Shown piece by piece: positions 34,176-42,452 of a stretch of DNA of 64,000 bases. Origin of the DNA: G965276675 sp965276675 (GTDB taxonomy: Bacteria; Acidobacteriota; Terriglobia; Terriglobales; Acidobacteriaceae); contig OZ255624.1 in the NCBI GenBank assembly GCA_965276675.1, forward strand, positions 2,232,001-2,296,000. Reading direction: 5' to 3'. The position numbers and the translations under genes were made by a program. The notes below the pieces were generated by a model. The model worked only from the letters and a program-made list of their open reading frames with translations, was not told the DNA's origin and searched no databases. Numbering within the stretch: position 1 is the stretch's first letter; every line of letters begins with the position of its first letter.

Positions 34176-34997
34176 CTACTGGAGAAAATGCAGGTACCAG
34201 ATCAGAGTGGACCGGCCAAAAAACATCGCATACAGCCCCGCAAGGCTGAGAAACGATCCGAGAGGAATCCTGATGGGTTGCTCTTTCTTTTGCCGCTCGT
34301 GGGTGCGTCCGAGCGAGATGAGCACAACCCCATAGATTGCGGCCGCGACAACAGCCAGGAAGAAGGCGACACATGCCTCCCGGATGCCGAGCCAGGCAGC
34401 GATCATGGCGAAAAGCTTGACATCCCCTAAGCCCAGGCCAGTGCGCTGCCGCAGCAGCCGATAGAGCACGCGAATCGCGAGCAAAGCCGCCGCCGCCACA
34501 GCAGCCGAGATCAGCGCACGCGAGCCGAGACGGAGCGCAGAAGCGACTGGATGTTCGGCTCCATATCCCGCGTCCACCATCCGGTAGACCACGCCCGCAG
34601 CCAAACCGGGTAAGGTGAGTGTATCGGGCAGCAGCATCGTCTCGGCATCTGTCACGCAGAGCGCGACCAGTAGCGAAAACAGGGTAACGGCCCCAATCGC
34701 ATCGACCAGCGGCTCCATCGTTGTGAAGCAGAGGACAAAGAAGCCTCCGGTTGCCGCCTCCACCAGCGGGTAGCGCAACGGGATACGCACCTGGCAGTTG
34801 CGGCATCGCCCATGAAGCAGCGCCCAGCTGAGCAGCGGAATGTTACCCCATCCCGAGATGGGATGCCGGCATTCGGGACAGCGGGAGCGCGGAGAGACGA
34901 TCGACTCGCGCCGCGGCAGCCGGGTGATGCAAACATTCAAAAAGCTGCCGACCGCCAGGCCAAGGAGAGCCGCAAAGATTCCTCGAATGACTTCCAT
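34176..34997 (-). CDS. Prepilin leader peptidase / N-methyltransferase (A24)
   Basis: 273 residues with about eight hydrophobic segments. The N-terminal signature is NVCITRLPRRESIVSPRSRC with two CxxC pairs (CPECRHP, CRNC). The two catalytic aspartates are in VTDAETMLLPDTLTLPGL and GLGDVKLFAMIAAW. PilD-type enzymes cleave and methylate type IV pilins and type II secretion pseudopilins. It is the only pilus-related gene in the window. Confidence 0.93.
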   Translation of the reverse strand: MEVIRGIFAALLGLAVGSFLNVCITRLPRRESIVSPRSRCPECRHPISGWGNIPLLSWALLHGRCRNCQVRIPLRYPLVEAATGGFFVLCFTTMEPLVDAIGAVTLFSLLVALCVTDAETMLLPDTLTLPGLAAGVVYRMVDAGYGAEHPVASALRLGSRALISAAVAAAALLAIRVLYRLLRQRTGLGLGDVKLFAMIAAWLGIREACVAFFLAVVAAAIYGVVLISLGRTHERQKKEQPIRIPLGSFLSLAGLYAMFFGRSTLIWYLHFLQ

Positions 34998-35122
34998 TTC
35001 GATCTTCTCCCTGGATGAATATTGTCAGCCAGCGCTGGTGTGAGTCGTGCGGCAGCGTACCGTCTGCTGCCGTTCGGCGCCTTCATTCGGAGCGTATAGA
35101 AAGTCTACGGTAGAGTGGAGCT

Positions 35123-36004
35123 ATGCACGAGGCGGAGCGGGAGCCAGGGCGATTGTTCGCCGAAAGCGTCGCGATCATTAGACGGCTACGCGATCCCGGA
35201 GGCTGTCCTTGGGATCGCGAGCAGACCTTTGATTCCATCCGGCGATACACGCTGGAAGAGACCTACGAGGTGCTCGATGCCATCGAGCGGCGTCACTGGG
35301 GCGATCTGGCAGAAGAGCTCGGCGATCTGTTATTGCAGGTCCTCTTTTACGCGCAGATTGCCGACGACGCAGGTCACTTCACCATCGCCGATGTGTTAGA
35401 TCACCTGAACCGCAAACTGGTGCGGCGTCACCCGCACGTTTTTGGAAAGGCGGCTGCAGCCGCCGCCGGCAATACGGCGACCGTAGACACCGCGACTGAA
35501 TCAGCGCAGGTCTTGCGCAATTGGGAGGCGATCAAGCGCGCTGAACGGGCCGGGCGCGCGAGCGAGCTTCCGGCGAATGAGGCTCCTTCGTTGCTGGAGA
35601 GTGTTCCGAAGGCCTTTCCCGCGCTGCTGGAGGCGACGAAACTGGGTACGAAGGCAGCCAAGGCCGGCTTTGACTGGCCGAATGCCGCAGGTTTATTTCA
35701 GAAGATTGAAGAAGAGTGCCGCGAACTGGAGGCAGAGATCGCGCCGGCTGCCGGCGCCGGTTCGCGGAGCGAAGCAGCAGAGGGCGAGATGGGTGACCTG
35801 CTGTTTACGGCCGTCAATCTGGCGCGGCATCTTGGCATTGACCCGGAGCTGGCGCTGAAGCGCACCACGGGGAAGTTTCGCCGCCGTTTTCGAGCGATGG
35901 AGATCGCTGCTGCCGGAACAGGGCGGCCATTGGAAGCACATACGGCAGAGGAGATGGAAGCGCTTTGGGCGGCTGCGAAGCTGACCGAGGAAGCGCCCGC
36001 CTGA
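35123..36004 (+). CDS. mazG: Nucleoside triphosphate pyrophosphohydrolase MazG
   Basis: 293 residues with two MazG folds. The first (about 20-115) has GGCPWDREQTFDSIRRYT, EETYEVLDAIE and EELGDLLLQVLFYAQIA, with Mg2+-binding acidic residues. The second (about 195-270) has KIEEECRELEAEI and AEGEMGDLLFTAVNLARHLG, followed by RFRAMEIAA. MazG hydrolyses non-canonical NTPs to NMPs. An Ala-rich stretch (GKAAAAAAGNTATVDTATE) separates the folds. Its stop overlaps the following GNAT start as TGATG. Confidence 0.95.
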   Translation: MHEAEREPGRLFAESVAIIRRLRDPGGCPWDREQTFDSIRRYTLEETYEVLDAIERRHWGDLAEELGDLLLQVLFYAQIADDAGHFTIADVLDHLNRKLVRRHPHVFGKAAAAAAGNTATVDTATESAQVLRNWEAIKRAERAGRASELPANEAPSLLESVPKAFPALLEATKLGTKAAKAGFDWPNAAGLFQKIEEECRELEAEIAPAAGAGSRSEAAEGEMGDLLFTAVNLARHLGIDPELALKRTTGKFRRRFRAMEIAAAGTGRPLEAHTAEEMEALWAAAKLTEEAPA

Positions 36005-36840
36005 TGAGCGCGGCAACGAATGCGACAGCCGAGCGGATCGAGATCCGACCGTGCGCGGGGTTTGTTGAGTTGAACGCCTGCGTCGAGCTGCAGCGTAGGA
36101 CGTGGGGGCTCAGTGATGAAGATGTGATCCCGCGGCGGGCGTTCGTGGTAGCGCAAAGCATTGGCGGCCAGGTACTCGGCGCATTCCGTAAAGAACCAGC
36201 CTCTGAGATGGTCGGCTTCGCTATGGCTCTGCCCGGAATCCGGGACGGGCAGCCTTACCTTCATTCGCACATGCTGGCGGTCGATTCCCAATTCAGGAAT
36301 GCTGGAATTGGACGCCAGTTAAAACTCGCTCAGAGAGCAGATGCTCTGAAGCGATGCATTCATCTCATGGAATGGACTTTTGATCCCCTGGAAATCAAAA
36401 ACTCCTTTTTTAACATAGCGCGATTGGGCGCAATTTGCCGCCGGTATGGCACAGACGTTTATGGTGTATCCTCGGCTCGACTGCAAGGCGGGCGGCCAAC
36501 GGATCGGCTCTACGCCGAGTGGTGGATGGATTCCGAGCGGGTGAAGGCTGCTGTTGAGGCTAAGTCGTCCGGTCTTGCGGCAAACGCTGGAGTAAACATT
36601 GAGGAGCGAATCTGTCTTCCGGCCGATGTCACCGAGTGGAAAGAATCTGCTGCAGCCGCGGATCAGGCGCTGGTGCTACAGAGAGACAACCGGAAGTGTT
36701 TTATCGCGGCGTTTTCGCGGGGACTGGCAGTCACTGGTTTTTCGCTGGACACGAGTGGTAACGGAACATTCGAACTGAGCCGCTGGAAACCTCCGGCACA
36801 CCCAAATGCAGCATCGAAGGGAAACGAGCGACCCCAATGA
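36004..36840 (+). CDS. GNAT-family acyltransferase, possibly amino acid N-succinyltransferase
   Basis: 278 residues starting MSAATNATAERIEIRPCAGF; the ATG overlaps the mazG stop by one base. The fold includes VELQRRTWGLSD, FAMALPGIRDGQPYLHSHML, the acetyl-CoA pyrophosphate loop FRNAGIGRQLKLAQR (Q/RxxGxG/A), FDPLEIKNSFFNIARLGAIC and RYGTDVYG. This is the long GNAT type often encoded beside N-succinylamino acid racemases. Its stop overlaps the enolase-superfamily gene start (ATGA), so it is co-translated with that gene. A succinyl-CoA acceptor role is inferred from this neighbourhood. Confidence 0.85.
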   Translation: MSAATNATAERIEIRPCAGFVELNACVELQRRTWGLSDEDVIPRRAFVVAQSIGGQVLGAFRKEPASEMVGFAMALPGIRDGQPYLHSHMLAVDSQFRNAGIGRQLKLAQRADALKRCIHLMEWTFDPLEIKNSFFNIARLGAICRRYGTDVYGVSSARLQGGRPTDRLYAEWWMDSERVKAAVEAKSSGLAANAGVNIEERICLPADVTEWKESAAAADQALVLQRDNRKCFIAAFSRGLAVTGFSLDTSGNGTFELSRWKPPAHPNAASKGNERPQ

Positions 36841-37958
36841 GAATCGACGACATCTTGCTACGTGAAATCCGCATGCCCCTGGTGGAGCCCTTTGAGACAA
36901 GCTTTAGCCGGACCACCGCGCGGCGCATCCTGCTCGTGGAGGTGCATGGCGAGGGATTTACCGGCTGGGGCGAGTGCGTCGCTGGTGAATACCCTTTCTT
37001 CTCGGAGGAGTCGATCGATACCGCGTGGGTGGTGATGCAAGGAGTGCTGGGCCCCATGCTTGCGTCCACGGATGAGGTGACCGGCGGGAAGTGTCCAGCT
37101 CTCTTCAAGCAGGTGCGTGGCAATCGCATGGCCAAGGCCGCACTCGAGAACGCAGTTTGGGATCTACAGGCGCAGGTGGAAAACACGTCGCTGTCGGAGT
37201 TGCTAGGTGGGGTACGGGCGACCGTGCCATGCGGGGTCTCCATTGGCATACAGCCGACCATCGAGGAGCAGCTGGCGAAGGTAGAGCGCGAGCTCGCTGC
37301 CGGCTATCAACGCATCAAGCTGAAATGCAAGCCGGGCTGGGATGTGGAGATGCTCGAGGCGGTGCGCAGCCGCTGGCCGGAGATCTCGCTGAGCGTCGAT
37401 GGGAACTCGGCCTATCGGCTGAGGGATATCGACCACCTGGCAGGTTTTGAACGCTTCAGGTTGTTAATGATTGAGCAGCCGCTGTGGGCCGACGATTTCT
37501 ACTATCACTCCATGCTGCAGAACCGCATTGAGACGCCAGTCTGCCTGGATGAGTCCATCCGCAACCGGCGCGATGCGTTGGCGGCCATTGACATGGATTC
37601 CTGCCGGATCATCAATATTAAGACCGGGAGAGTCGGTGGGTTTAGCGAAGCTATTGCGGTGCACAATGCCGCCGAGGAGCGCGCCGTTCCGGTCTGGTGT
37701 GGTGGCATGCTCGAGACGGGCATTGGCCGGTCGCACAACATCGCACTTTCATCACTGCCAAACTTCCGGCTCCCCGGGGATGTCTCCGCATCTGCCCGTT
37801 ACTGGGCTGAGGACATTATCGATCCGCCGGTGACGGTCTCTAAAACCGGAGAGATCACCGTGCCGACTACGCCGGGACGCGGCTATGAGGTCCGCACCGA
37901 TCTAGTGGAACAACTCACCGTGCGCAAGGAAAGGATCCAGGCTATGGAGCTGGTCTAG
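36837..37958 (+). CDS. Enolase-superfamily o-succinylbenzoate synthase / N-succinylamino acid racemase
   Basis: 373 residues with a capping domain (about 1-125) and a TIM barrel. Catalytic residues are in order: KxK Lys161/Lys163 (RIKLKCKPGW), metal ligands Asp188 (SVDGNSAY), Glu213 (MIEQPL) and Asp238 (CLDESI), and the second base Lys262 (IINIKTGRVGG). The family includes MenC (menaquinone synthesis) and N-succinylamino acid racemases. No other men genes are present, and the gene overlaps a GNAT gene by four bases, so the racemase role is the better guess. That assignment is inference; menC activity is not excluded. Confidence 0.88.
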   Translation: MRIDDILLREIRMPLVEPFETSFSRTTARRILLVEVHGEGFTGWGECVAGEYPFFSEESIDTAWVVMQGVLGPMLASTDEVTGGKCPALFKQVRGNRMAKAALENAVWDLQAQVENTSLSELLGGVRATVPCGVSIGIQPTIEEQLAKVERELAAGYQRIKLKCKPGWDVEMLEAVRSRWPEISLSVDGNSAYRLRDIDHLAGFERFRLLMIEQPLWADDFYYHSMLQNRIETPVCLDESIRNRRDALAAIDMDSCRIINIKTGRVGGFSEAIAVHNAAEERAVPVWCGGMLETGIGRSHNIALSSLPNFRLPGDVSASARYWAEDIIDPPVTVSKTGEITVPTTPGRGYEVRTDLVEQLTVRKERIQAMELV

Positions 37959-38087
37959 CGCCATGGGACTGGCCTGGCCAGGTTCGGAGCGTTCATGAGA
38001 CATTGAGCTGCGTTCCTGCGATCCTAGCCATCCAAATATCACATCCAAGGCTGCGAGGAGGGGTGATGTCCTCCTGAAGGAGATCGA

Positions 38088-38948
38088 ATGACGCCGCAAG
38101 AGCGAACCATGCTGTCTGACCTCATTGACCGCGTAAACGGCACACAACTCACCGAGAGGGATCCGGAGGCAACGCAACTTCTTCAACAGAAATTGAGTAG
38201 CAACCCGGATGCCCTATACGTGCTCACCCAGACGGTCCTGGTGCAGAACTACGCGCTGGGTCAGGCAAAGGCCCAGATCGATCAGATGAAGCGCCAGCCG
38301 GTACCCCAGCAGCAGCATGAGCCCGGAACCGTGACCAGCTTTCTAGGCAACTTCTTCGGCCGCCATGACGACACGGAAAAGCATCAGGCGCCCCCGACCC
38401 AGCGTTACCAGCCCCAGTCCAATTACCCGCCGCCTCAGCAGCCGAATTACGCCCCGCAGGGGAGCTACGCGGCTCCTCCGGTAGCTGGAGGTGGGCCCAG
38501 CTTTTTGCGTTCGGCAGCAACCACGGCGGCGGGAGTCGCTGCAGGAGCACTCGCGTTTCAGGGAGTGGAATCGCTGATGCATGGCTTTGGTCGCGAGGCG
38601 GGCTTTGGCGGCGGCGGTTTCATGGGTGGTGGTGCTGGCTATCCCGGAGGCGAAACGGTGGTCAACAACTATTACGACGGCACGGGGCAGGGCGGCGACG
38701 CACAAGGCTTCGGTGATGGCGATGTGCACCCCGACGATCGCACCGCAGACGAACGGCTGCAGGATGCCCAGCTCACCTCCCAGCAAGACGAAAGTAACCT
38801 GAGCCCGCAGCTCGATCAGGCAAACGACGTCAACGTCACCGGAGATGACATGCAGGATGCGAGCCTCGATCCGTCTTCCTACGATGACAGCGGCAGTTTC
38901 GATAGCGGTGGTGGCTTTGACGGTGGAGATGACTCCAGTTTGTCCTGA
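38088..38948 (+). CDS. DUF2076-like protein with Gly/Pro/Asp-rich low-complexity tail
   Basis: 286 residues. The N-terminal 80 residues (MTPQERTMLSDLIDRVNGTQ, DPEATQLLQQKL, VLVQNYALGQAKAQIDQMKR) match the DUF2076 helical domain, whose function is unknown. A Pro/Gln/Tyr-rich stretch follows (about 95-130), then a short hydrophobic Ala-rich helix (AATTAAGVAAGALAFQGVES) and a Gly-rich stretch. The C-terminus is Asp/Ser-rich, with no further fold seen. A ribosome binding site (GAAGGAG) lies 5-11 bases before the ATG. It probably binds at the membrane or periplasm, but that is a guess. Confidence 0.8.
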   Translation: MTPQERTMLSDLIDRVNGTQLTERDPEATQLLQQKLSSNPDALYVLTQTVLVQNYALGQAKAQIDQMKRQPVPQQQHEPGTVTSFLGNFFGRHDDTEKHQAPPTQRYQPQSNYPPPQQPNYAPQGSYAAPPVAGGGPSFLRSAATTAAGVAAGALAFQGVESLMHGFGREAGFGGGGFMGGGAGYPGGETVVNNYYDGTGQGGDAQGFGDGDVHPDDRTADERLQDAQLTSQQDESNLSPQLDQANDVNVTGDDMQDASLDPSSYDDSGSFDSGGGFDGGDDSSLS

Positions 38949-38979
38949 GCTTTAGGCCAACAGAGTGTCGTAATTACGG

Positions 38980-39009
38980 AGAGAGGGGCAGCCTAGGCTG
39001 CCCCTCTCT
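38980..39009. terminator. Strong bidirectional hairpin terminator
   Basis: AGAGAGGGGCAGCC and GGCTGCCCCTCTCT form a 14-bp perfect stem with a two-base loop, followed by TTTC on the plus strand. It lies between convergent genes. Confidence 0.85.
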
Positions 39010-39050
39010 TTCATGCGCGTTCATGCACGGTCAGTTCGTGATCCTGTTGC

Positions 39051-39926
39051 TCAGTGGTTTCCAGAAGCAGGGCCGCTCGTTGCCGGCTCCTTTTGCAGAA
39101 GATGGATTGCGTCCTGGTAGCCGATGCCCTTTGGGACGGGCACGAAGTGACTGGCGTCTTCTGTGGTGATGAACGAGACACTTTTCATCATCAAGATCTT
39201 GCCAGTAAGGTCGAGCTTCATATGGGTCTGTTCCCAGTGACCCTCGCCGACGTCTTTTTGTTCGACCAGAATGGTGCCGCCCTTGAAGAGACGTCCCACG
39301 ATTCCCCAGCCGAACTCAACATCCTGAATCAGATGAGCGTCGATCTTCGCCAGCCGCTTCTCGTTCTGATCGATCCATAGCTCGCCGACCATGCCGTGGT
39401 AGACCAGGGCTTCGCGATCGGGCGGGTTGAAATGCGGATTGGGTTTAAAGCTGAGGCGATAGGCTGGCCCATTGGGTCCCGCAACCATTCCTTCGTAGGT
39501 ATACAAAAAGGCGTCTGGGAGCAGACGCACCATCTCGTCAGCGCGGCCACTGTCTTTCTTCTCCGCTTCTAACCGGTGCTGCTGTTTCTCCGGATGGTCG
39601 AGGAGATCCTGAAGCCGGTCGGTCTCCGCCTGCTCCTGCTCTGGCGACAAGGGCTGGTCATTCACTTGGAGCAGACGAGCGACATCGCCCTCCCGTGTCT
39701 CTACAATCTCTTTTGTAGTTATCTTCTTGTCGTCGACTTTGCGCAGGCGATAGCGAAAGGGCCGCCCCGAGCCGGAGGAGTGAAGCTCATTCCAGGAGGC
39801 ATCGCGCACCAGGGTGAGGGGGGCGACGGCATTAGTTTGTGCAAACCCAGGGGCTGGCGAGCCGAGAACCGCGATCGCCGCAAACAAGAGGCTGACAGGA
39901 AGGAGCGTTCGGAGTACCAAGGTCAC
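39051..39926 (-). CDS. Secreted protein of unknown function
   Basis: About 291 residues from the GTG at 39926, which is preceded by GAGGA and opens a signal peptide (TLVLRTLLPVSLLFAAIAVL, cleavage after GFAQ). The frame is open to 40028. Visible features: a charged stretch EQEQAETDRLQDLLDHPEKQ, then YRLSFKPNPHFNPPDREALV, KIDAHLIQDVEFGWGIVGRL, ending HLLQKEPATSG. It resembles large acidobacterial families of periplasmic proteins that share the VYHGMVGELWID type core. No catalytic motif is seen. It lies convergent with the DUF2076 gene and divergent from the bactofilin gene. Confidence 0.75.
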   Translation of the reverse strand: MTLVLRTLLPVSLLFAAIAVLGSPAPGFAQTNAVAPLTLVRDASWNELHSSGSGRPFRYRLRKVDDKKITTKEIVETREGDVARLLQVNDQPLSPEQEQAETDRLQDLLDHPEKQQHRLEAEKKDSGRADEMVRLLPDAFLYTYEGMVAGPNGPAYRLSFKPNPHFNPPDREALVYHGMVGELWIDQNEKRLAKIDAHLIQDVEFGWGIVGRLFKGGTILVEQKDVGEGHWEQTHMKLDLTGKILMMKSVSFITTEDASHFVPVPKGIGYQDAIHLLQKEPATSGPASGNH

Positions 39927-40136
39927 GTGAGACGTCCTCAAACTAATTGTGGAACTACTGATTCGACCGATAACTGTAGAAGACGAAAGCACGGCAATCA
40001 ATACTGCTTCGATAATAGACAATGACACAAAGGTAGTGTGTCATCCGGTGCCTGTGAATGGCACAAGAGTTGCGACGCACTTGCGTCCTTGCGTATAGTG
40101 CGGGCAGAGTGGCATTCAAGCCACAAGGGAGAAAAC

Positions 40137-40505
40137 ATGGCCGCAGGCGAATCCGGTGCAGCAGTGATCGGGAAGTCCGTACAGATACGGGGCGAGGTGA
40201 ACGGGAGTGAGGACCTGCTGGTAGACGGAAAAGTCGAGGGCACGATTATGCTGTCGGAGAGCCGATTGACCATCGGTCCCAACGCAACCGTGGCGGCGAA
40301 TGTCTCTGCCCGCGATGTCGTAATCCTAGGAACACTGAATGGCGATATCAAGGCGTTGGGACGTGTTGAGCTTCGTCAAGGAGGCACGCTGATCGGGGAT
40401 ATCTCGGCGGCCCGGCTGTCGATCGAAGAGAACGCGAACTTTAAGGGCAAGGTTGACCTGGTGCAGGGCACGAGCGGTGACAAGGCCGCCAGCACAACGA
40501 AGTAA
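40137..40505 (+). CDS. Bactofilin (polymer-forming cytoskeletal protein)
   Basis: 122 residues. The core is the right-handed beta-helix of bactofilins: AVIGKSVQIRGEVNGSEDLL, VDGKVEGTI, LTIGPNATVAANVSARDVVI, GTLNGDIKALGRVELR and ISAARLSIEENANFKG. Bactofilins self-assemble into filaments near the membrane. The ATG at 40137 follows AAGGGAG. It is 99 bases ahead of a methyltransferase gene in the same direction. Confidence 0.93.
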   Translation: MAAGESGAAVIGKSVQIRGEVNGSEDLLVDGKVEGTIMLSESRLTIGPNATVAANVSARDVVILGTLNGDIKALGRVELRQGGTLIGDISAARLSIEENANFKGKVDLVQGTSGDKAASTTK

Positions 40506-40604
40506 ACTGGGAGGAAGCCGGTGTTTCCATCGCGACAGCAAAGGGCTTCTAGCACGGAACACCGGCGTATTCCGTTTATAGATGTGGTAGGAAACAGAGA
40601 AACC

Positions 40605-41261
40605 GTGTTTCGAAAGATCTTCAGCAAGTCACAACCCGATGCTCGTTCGAGCAGCCCGACGGTGCTCTCCGGCCCTCGTGTGGCCCGCCACTCCAGTGGG
40701 TGGTCGGCGCTGCTGAAGCAGTTGCGGGCCGAAAATGGATTGCGTGTTCTCGATATTGGCCCCACCTCTCCCACTAACATCAATTTCCTGACCAATATGG
40801 GGCAGAGCATCTACATGTCGGATCTCGTGCCCGAGGCGCATAAGTCCGAGTGGTTCACGAAGTCCGAGAATGTGGATGAACCGCTGAAGTTCAACGTAGA
40901 TTCGTTTCTGGCACACAACCTGAATTTCTCCGGACGCGAGTTCGACCTGGTGCTGCTGTGGACCACACTCGACTATCTGCCGGAGCCAGCTGTTGGGCCA
41001 GTGGTGGAGCGGCTGCAGGAGTGTATGCGTCCTGGCGGCAAAGTGCTCGCTCTTTTTCACAACAAGAACGGCAACGCAAAGATGCCTTTTTGCCGCTATC
41101 ACTTGACGGATACGGACGAAATCGAGATGCAGGAGAGTGCCGCGATCCCTCTCCAGCGTGTTTACACGAATCGCAATATCGAGAAGGTCTTCGGCAGCTA
41201 CTCTGGCTGCAAATTCTTCCTGGCGAAAGACAATCTCTACGAAGTGATCATTACGCGCTAA
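40605..41261 (+). CDS. SAM-dependent methyltransferase-like protein
   Basis: About 218 residues (GTG at 40605, FRKIFSKSQP); the frame is open to the GTG at 40521, so the start is uncertain. A class I methyltransferase fold is suggested by LRVLDIGPTSPTNINFLTNM (motif I), the acidic end of strand 2 (YMSDLVPEAH), FDLVLLWTTLDYLPEPAVG and MRPGGKVLALFHNKN. The substrate is unknown. The stop overlaps the convergent radical SAM gene by 11 bases. Confidence 0.75.
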   Translation: MFRKIFSKSQPDARSSSPTVLSGPRVARHSSGWSALLKQLRAENGLRVLDIGPTSPTNINFLTNMGQSIYMSDLVPEAHKSEWFTKSENVDEPLKFNVDSFLAHNLNFSGREFDLVLLWTTLDYLPEPAVGPVVERLQECMRPGGKVLALFHNKNGNAKMPFCRYHLTDTDEIEMQESAAIPLQRVYTNRNIEKVFGSYSGCKFFLAKDNLYEVIITR

Positions 41262-42396
41262 TTGCGGATGGCCGCGCGCGCCCCGCCGGTCGCGGGCGAA
41301 GCTGCGGAAAGAGCGGCGCGGGATCTTTCTCCGGATCCGGTGTTCCCAATGCGTGGGTCAGCAGCGCGTCGCCGCTACGTTCGGCCAGCCCATGCTTCTT
41401 ACAGGCTGCGCGGAGCAGCTCCTGAGTGCGTTCGTAATAGGCCTTCGGCACGAAGGCGGCGCTGTCGAAGCGCTCGCGATAGAGCTTTTCCAAGTGCGGA
41501 AAATGCTCCCGGATGAATTCCAGGTATATCTCTTTCGAACAGGGTTTCAGGAATAATGGCTGCGCGTAGAGGAAGCTGGCATTCGCCGCCTTGGCAGCTT
41601 CGGCCATCCCGTTCATCGCCTTGCCCGTGTCGGTCAGACCGGGGAGCAGCGGCGAACAGAGAATGCCAGCCCGCAATCCAGCCGCACGCAGCCGCTTCAC
41701 CGCTCGGAAACGAAGATCGGGCCGAGGCGCGCGCGGCTCCAGCAGGCGGGCCAGAGCTGCATCGCGCGTAGTAATGGTTGTGTGAAGGACGAGCTTGTTC
41801 CGTGCGGCGACGCGCTGCAGCAGCGCGATGTCACGCTCGATCAGATTCGATTTCGAGACGATGCCGATCTGCAGATCCTGCTTCTCCGCGAGTACCTCAA
41901 GGATGCTGTGCATGACCCGTGCCCGGCGCTCGATCGGCTGGTAAGGGTCGGTCGCGGTGCCGATAGCGATCTCCTCGCCGGGCTTTACCTGGCGCAGCTC
42001 CTGCCGTAGCAGCCAGGCAGCATTCTCCTTTACGAAGATCCGCCGCTCAAAGTCCTCCGGCTTGCGCAACTCCATATACTCGTGGGTATAACGGGCGTAG
42101 CAGTAGCGGCAGGCGAACTCGCATCCGCGGTATGGATTGATGCTCCAGGAGAAGCGCAGCCGCCGCTTTGAAACAGTGCGGTTAAGCAGGGAGCGCACCG
42201 GCAGCCCGCGGAATTCGATCTGATGACCTTCGTCGACCTGGGGAGCTGCAGCCGCCAGCCGGGCAATGCCGACTAGATGCTGCGGAGCAGCAGCCGGGCC
42301 GGCCGGCACACAGCTGCCCGGCGCAACGTCCATAGCCAGAGGATCGAAGACCTCTTCAGGGAAGAGCGGAAGGGACGACCCGCATGTATTCGCCAT
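41251..42396 (-). CDS. Radical SAM protein (PA0069/Rv2578c-like)
   Basis: 381 residues. The 4Fe-4S motif is CxxxCxxC in GCEFACRYCYARYTHEY, preceded by NPYRGCEFAC as in SplB-like radical SAM proteins. IGTATDPYQPIERRARV and ILCSPLLPGLTD follow. These mark the PA0069/Rv2578c-type branch, whose reaction is unknown. The C-terminus is a Pro/Arg-rich tail. It is a separate transcript convergent with the methyltransferase. Confidence 0.88.
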   Translation of the reverse strand: MANTCGSSLPLFPEEVFDPLAMDVAPGSCVPAGPAAAPQHLVGIARLAAAAPQVDEGHQIEFRGLPVRSLLNRTVSKRRLRFSWSINPYRGCEFACRYCYARYTHEYMELRKPEDFERRIFVKENAAWLLRQELRQVKPGEEIAIGTATDPYQPIERRARVMHSILEVLAEKQDLQIGIVSKSNLIERDIALLQRVAARNKLVLHTTITTRDAALARLLEPRAPRPDLRFRAVKRLRAAGLRAGILCSPLLPGLTDTGKAMNGMAEAAKAANASFLYAQPLFLKPCSKEIYLEFIREHFPHLEKLYRERFDSAAFVPKAYYERTQELLRAACKKHGLAERSGDALLTHALGTPDPEKDPAPLFPQLRPRPAGRARPSAISA

Positions 42397-42452
42397 TTGT
42401 TCGCCTCAGTAAGAGGCTATGCGAGGGCGGAGGCCGACGTCAAGGCACACTT

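Noticed and set aside
36837..37958. Calling this gene menC outright
   Set aside because: The neighbourhood lacks other menaquinone genes and contains a co-translated GNAT, so the racemase alternative is kept open.
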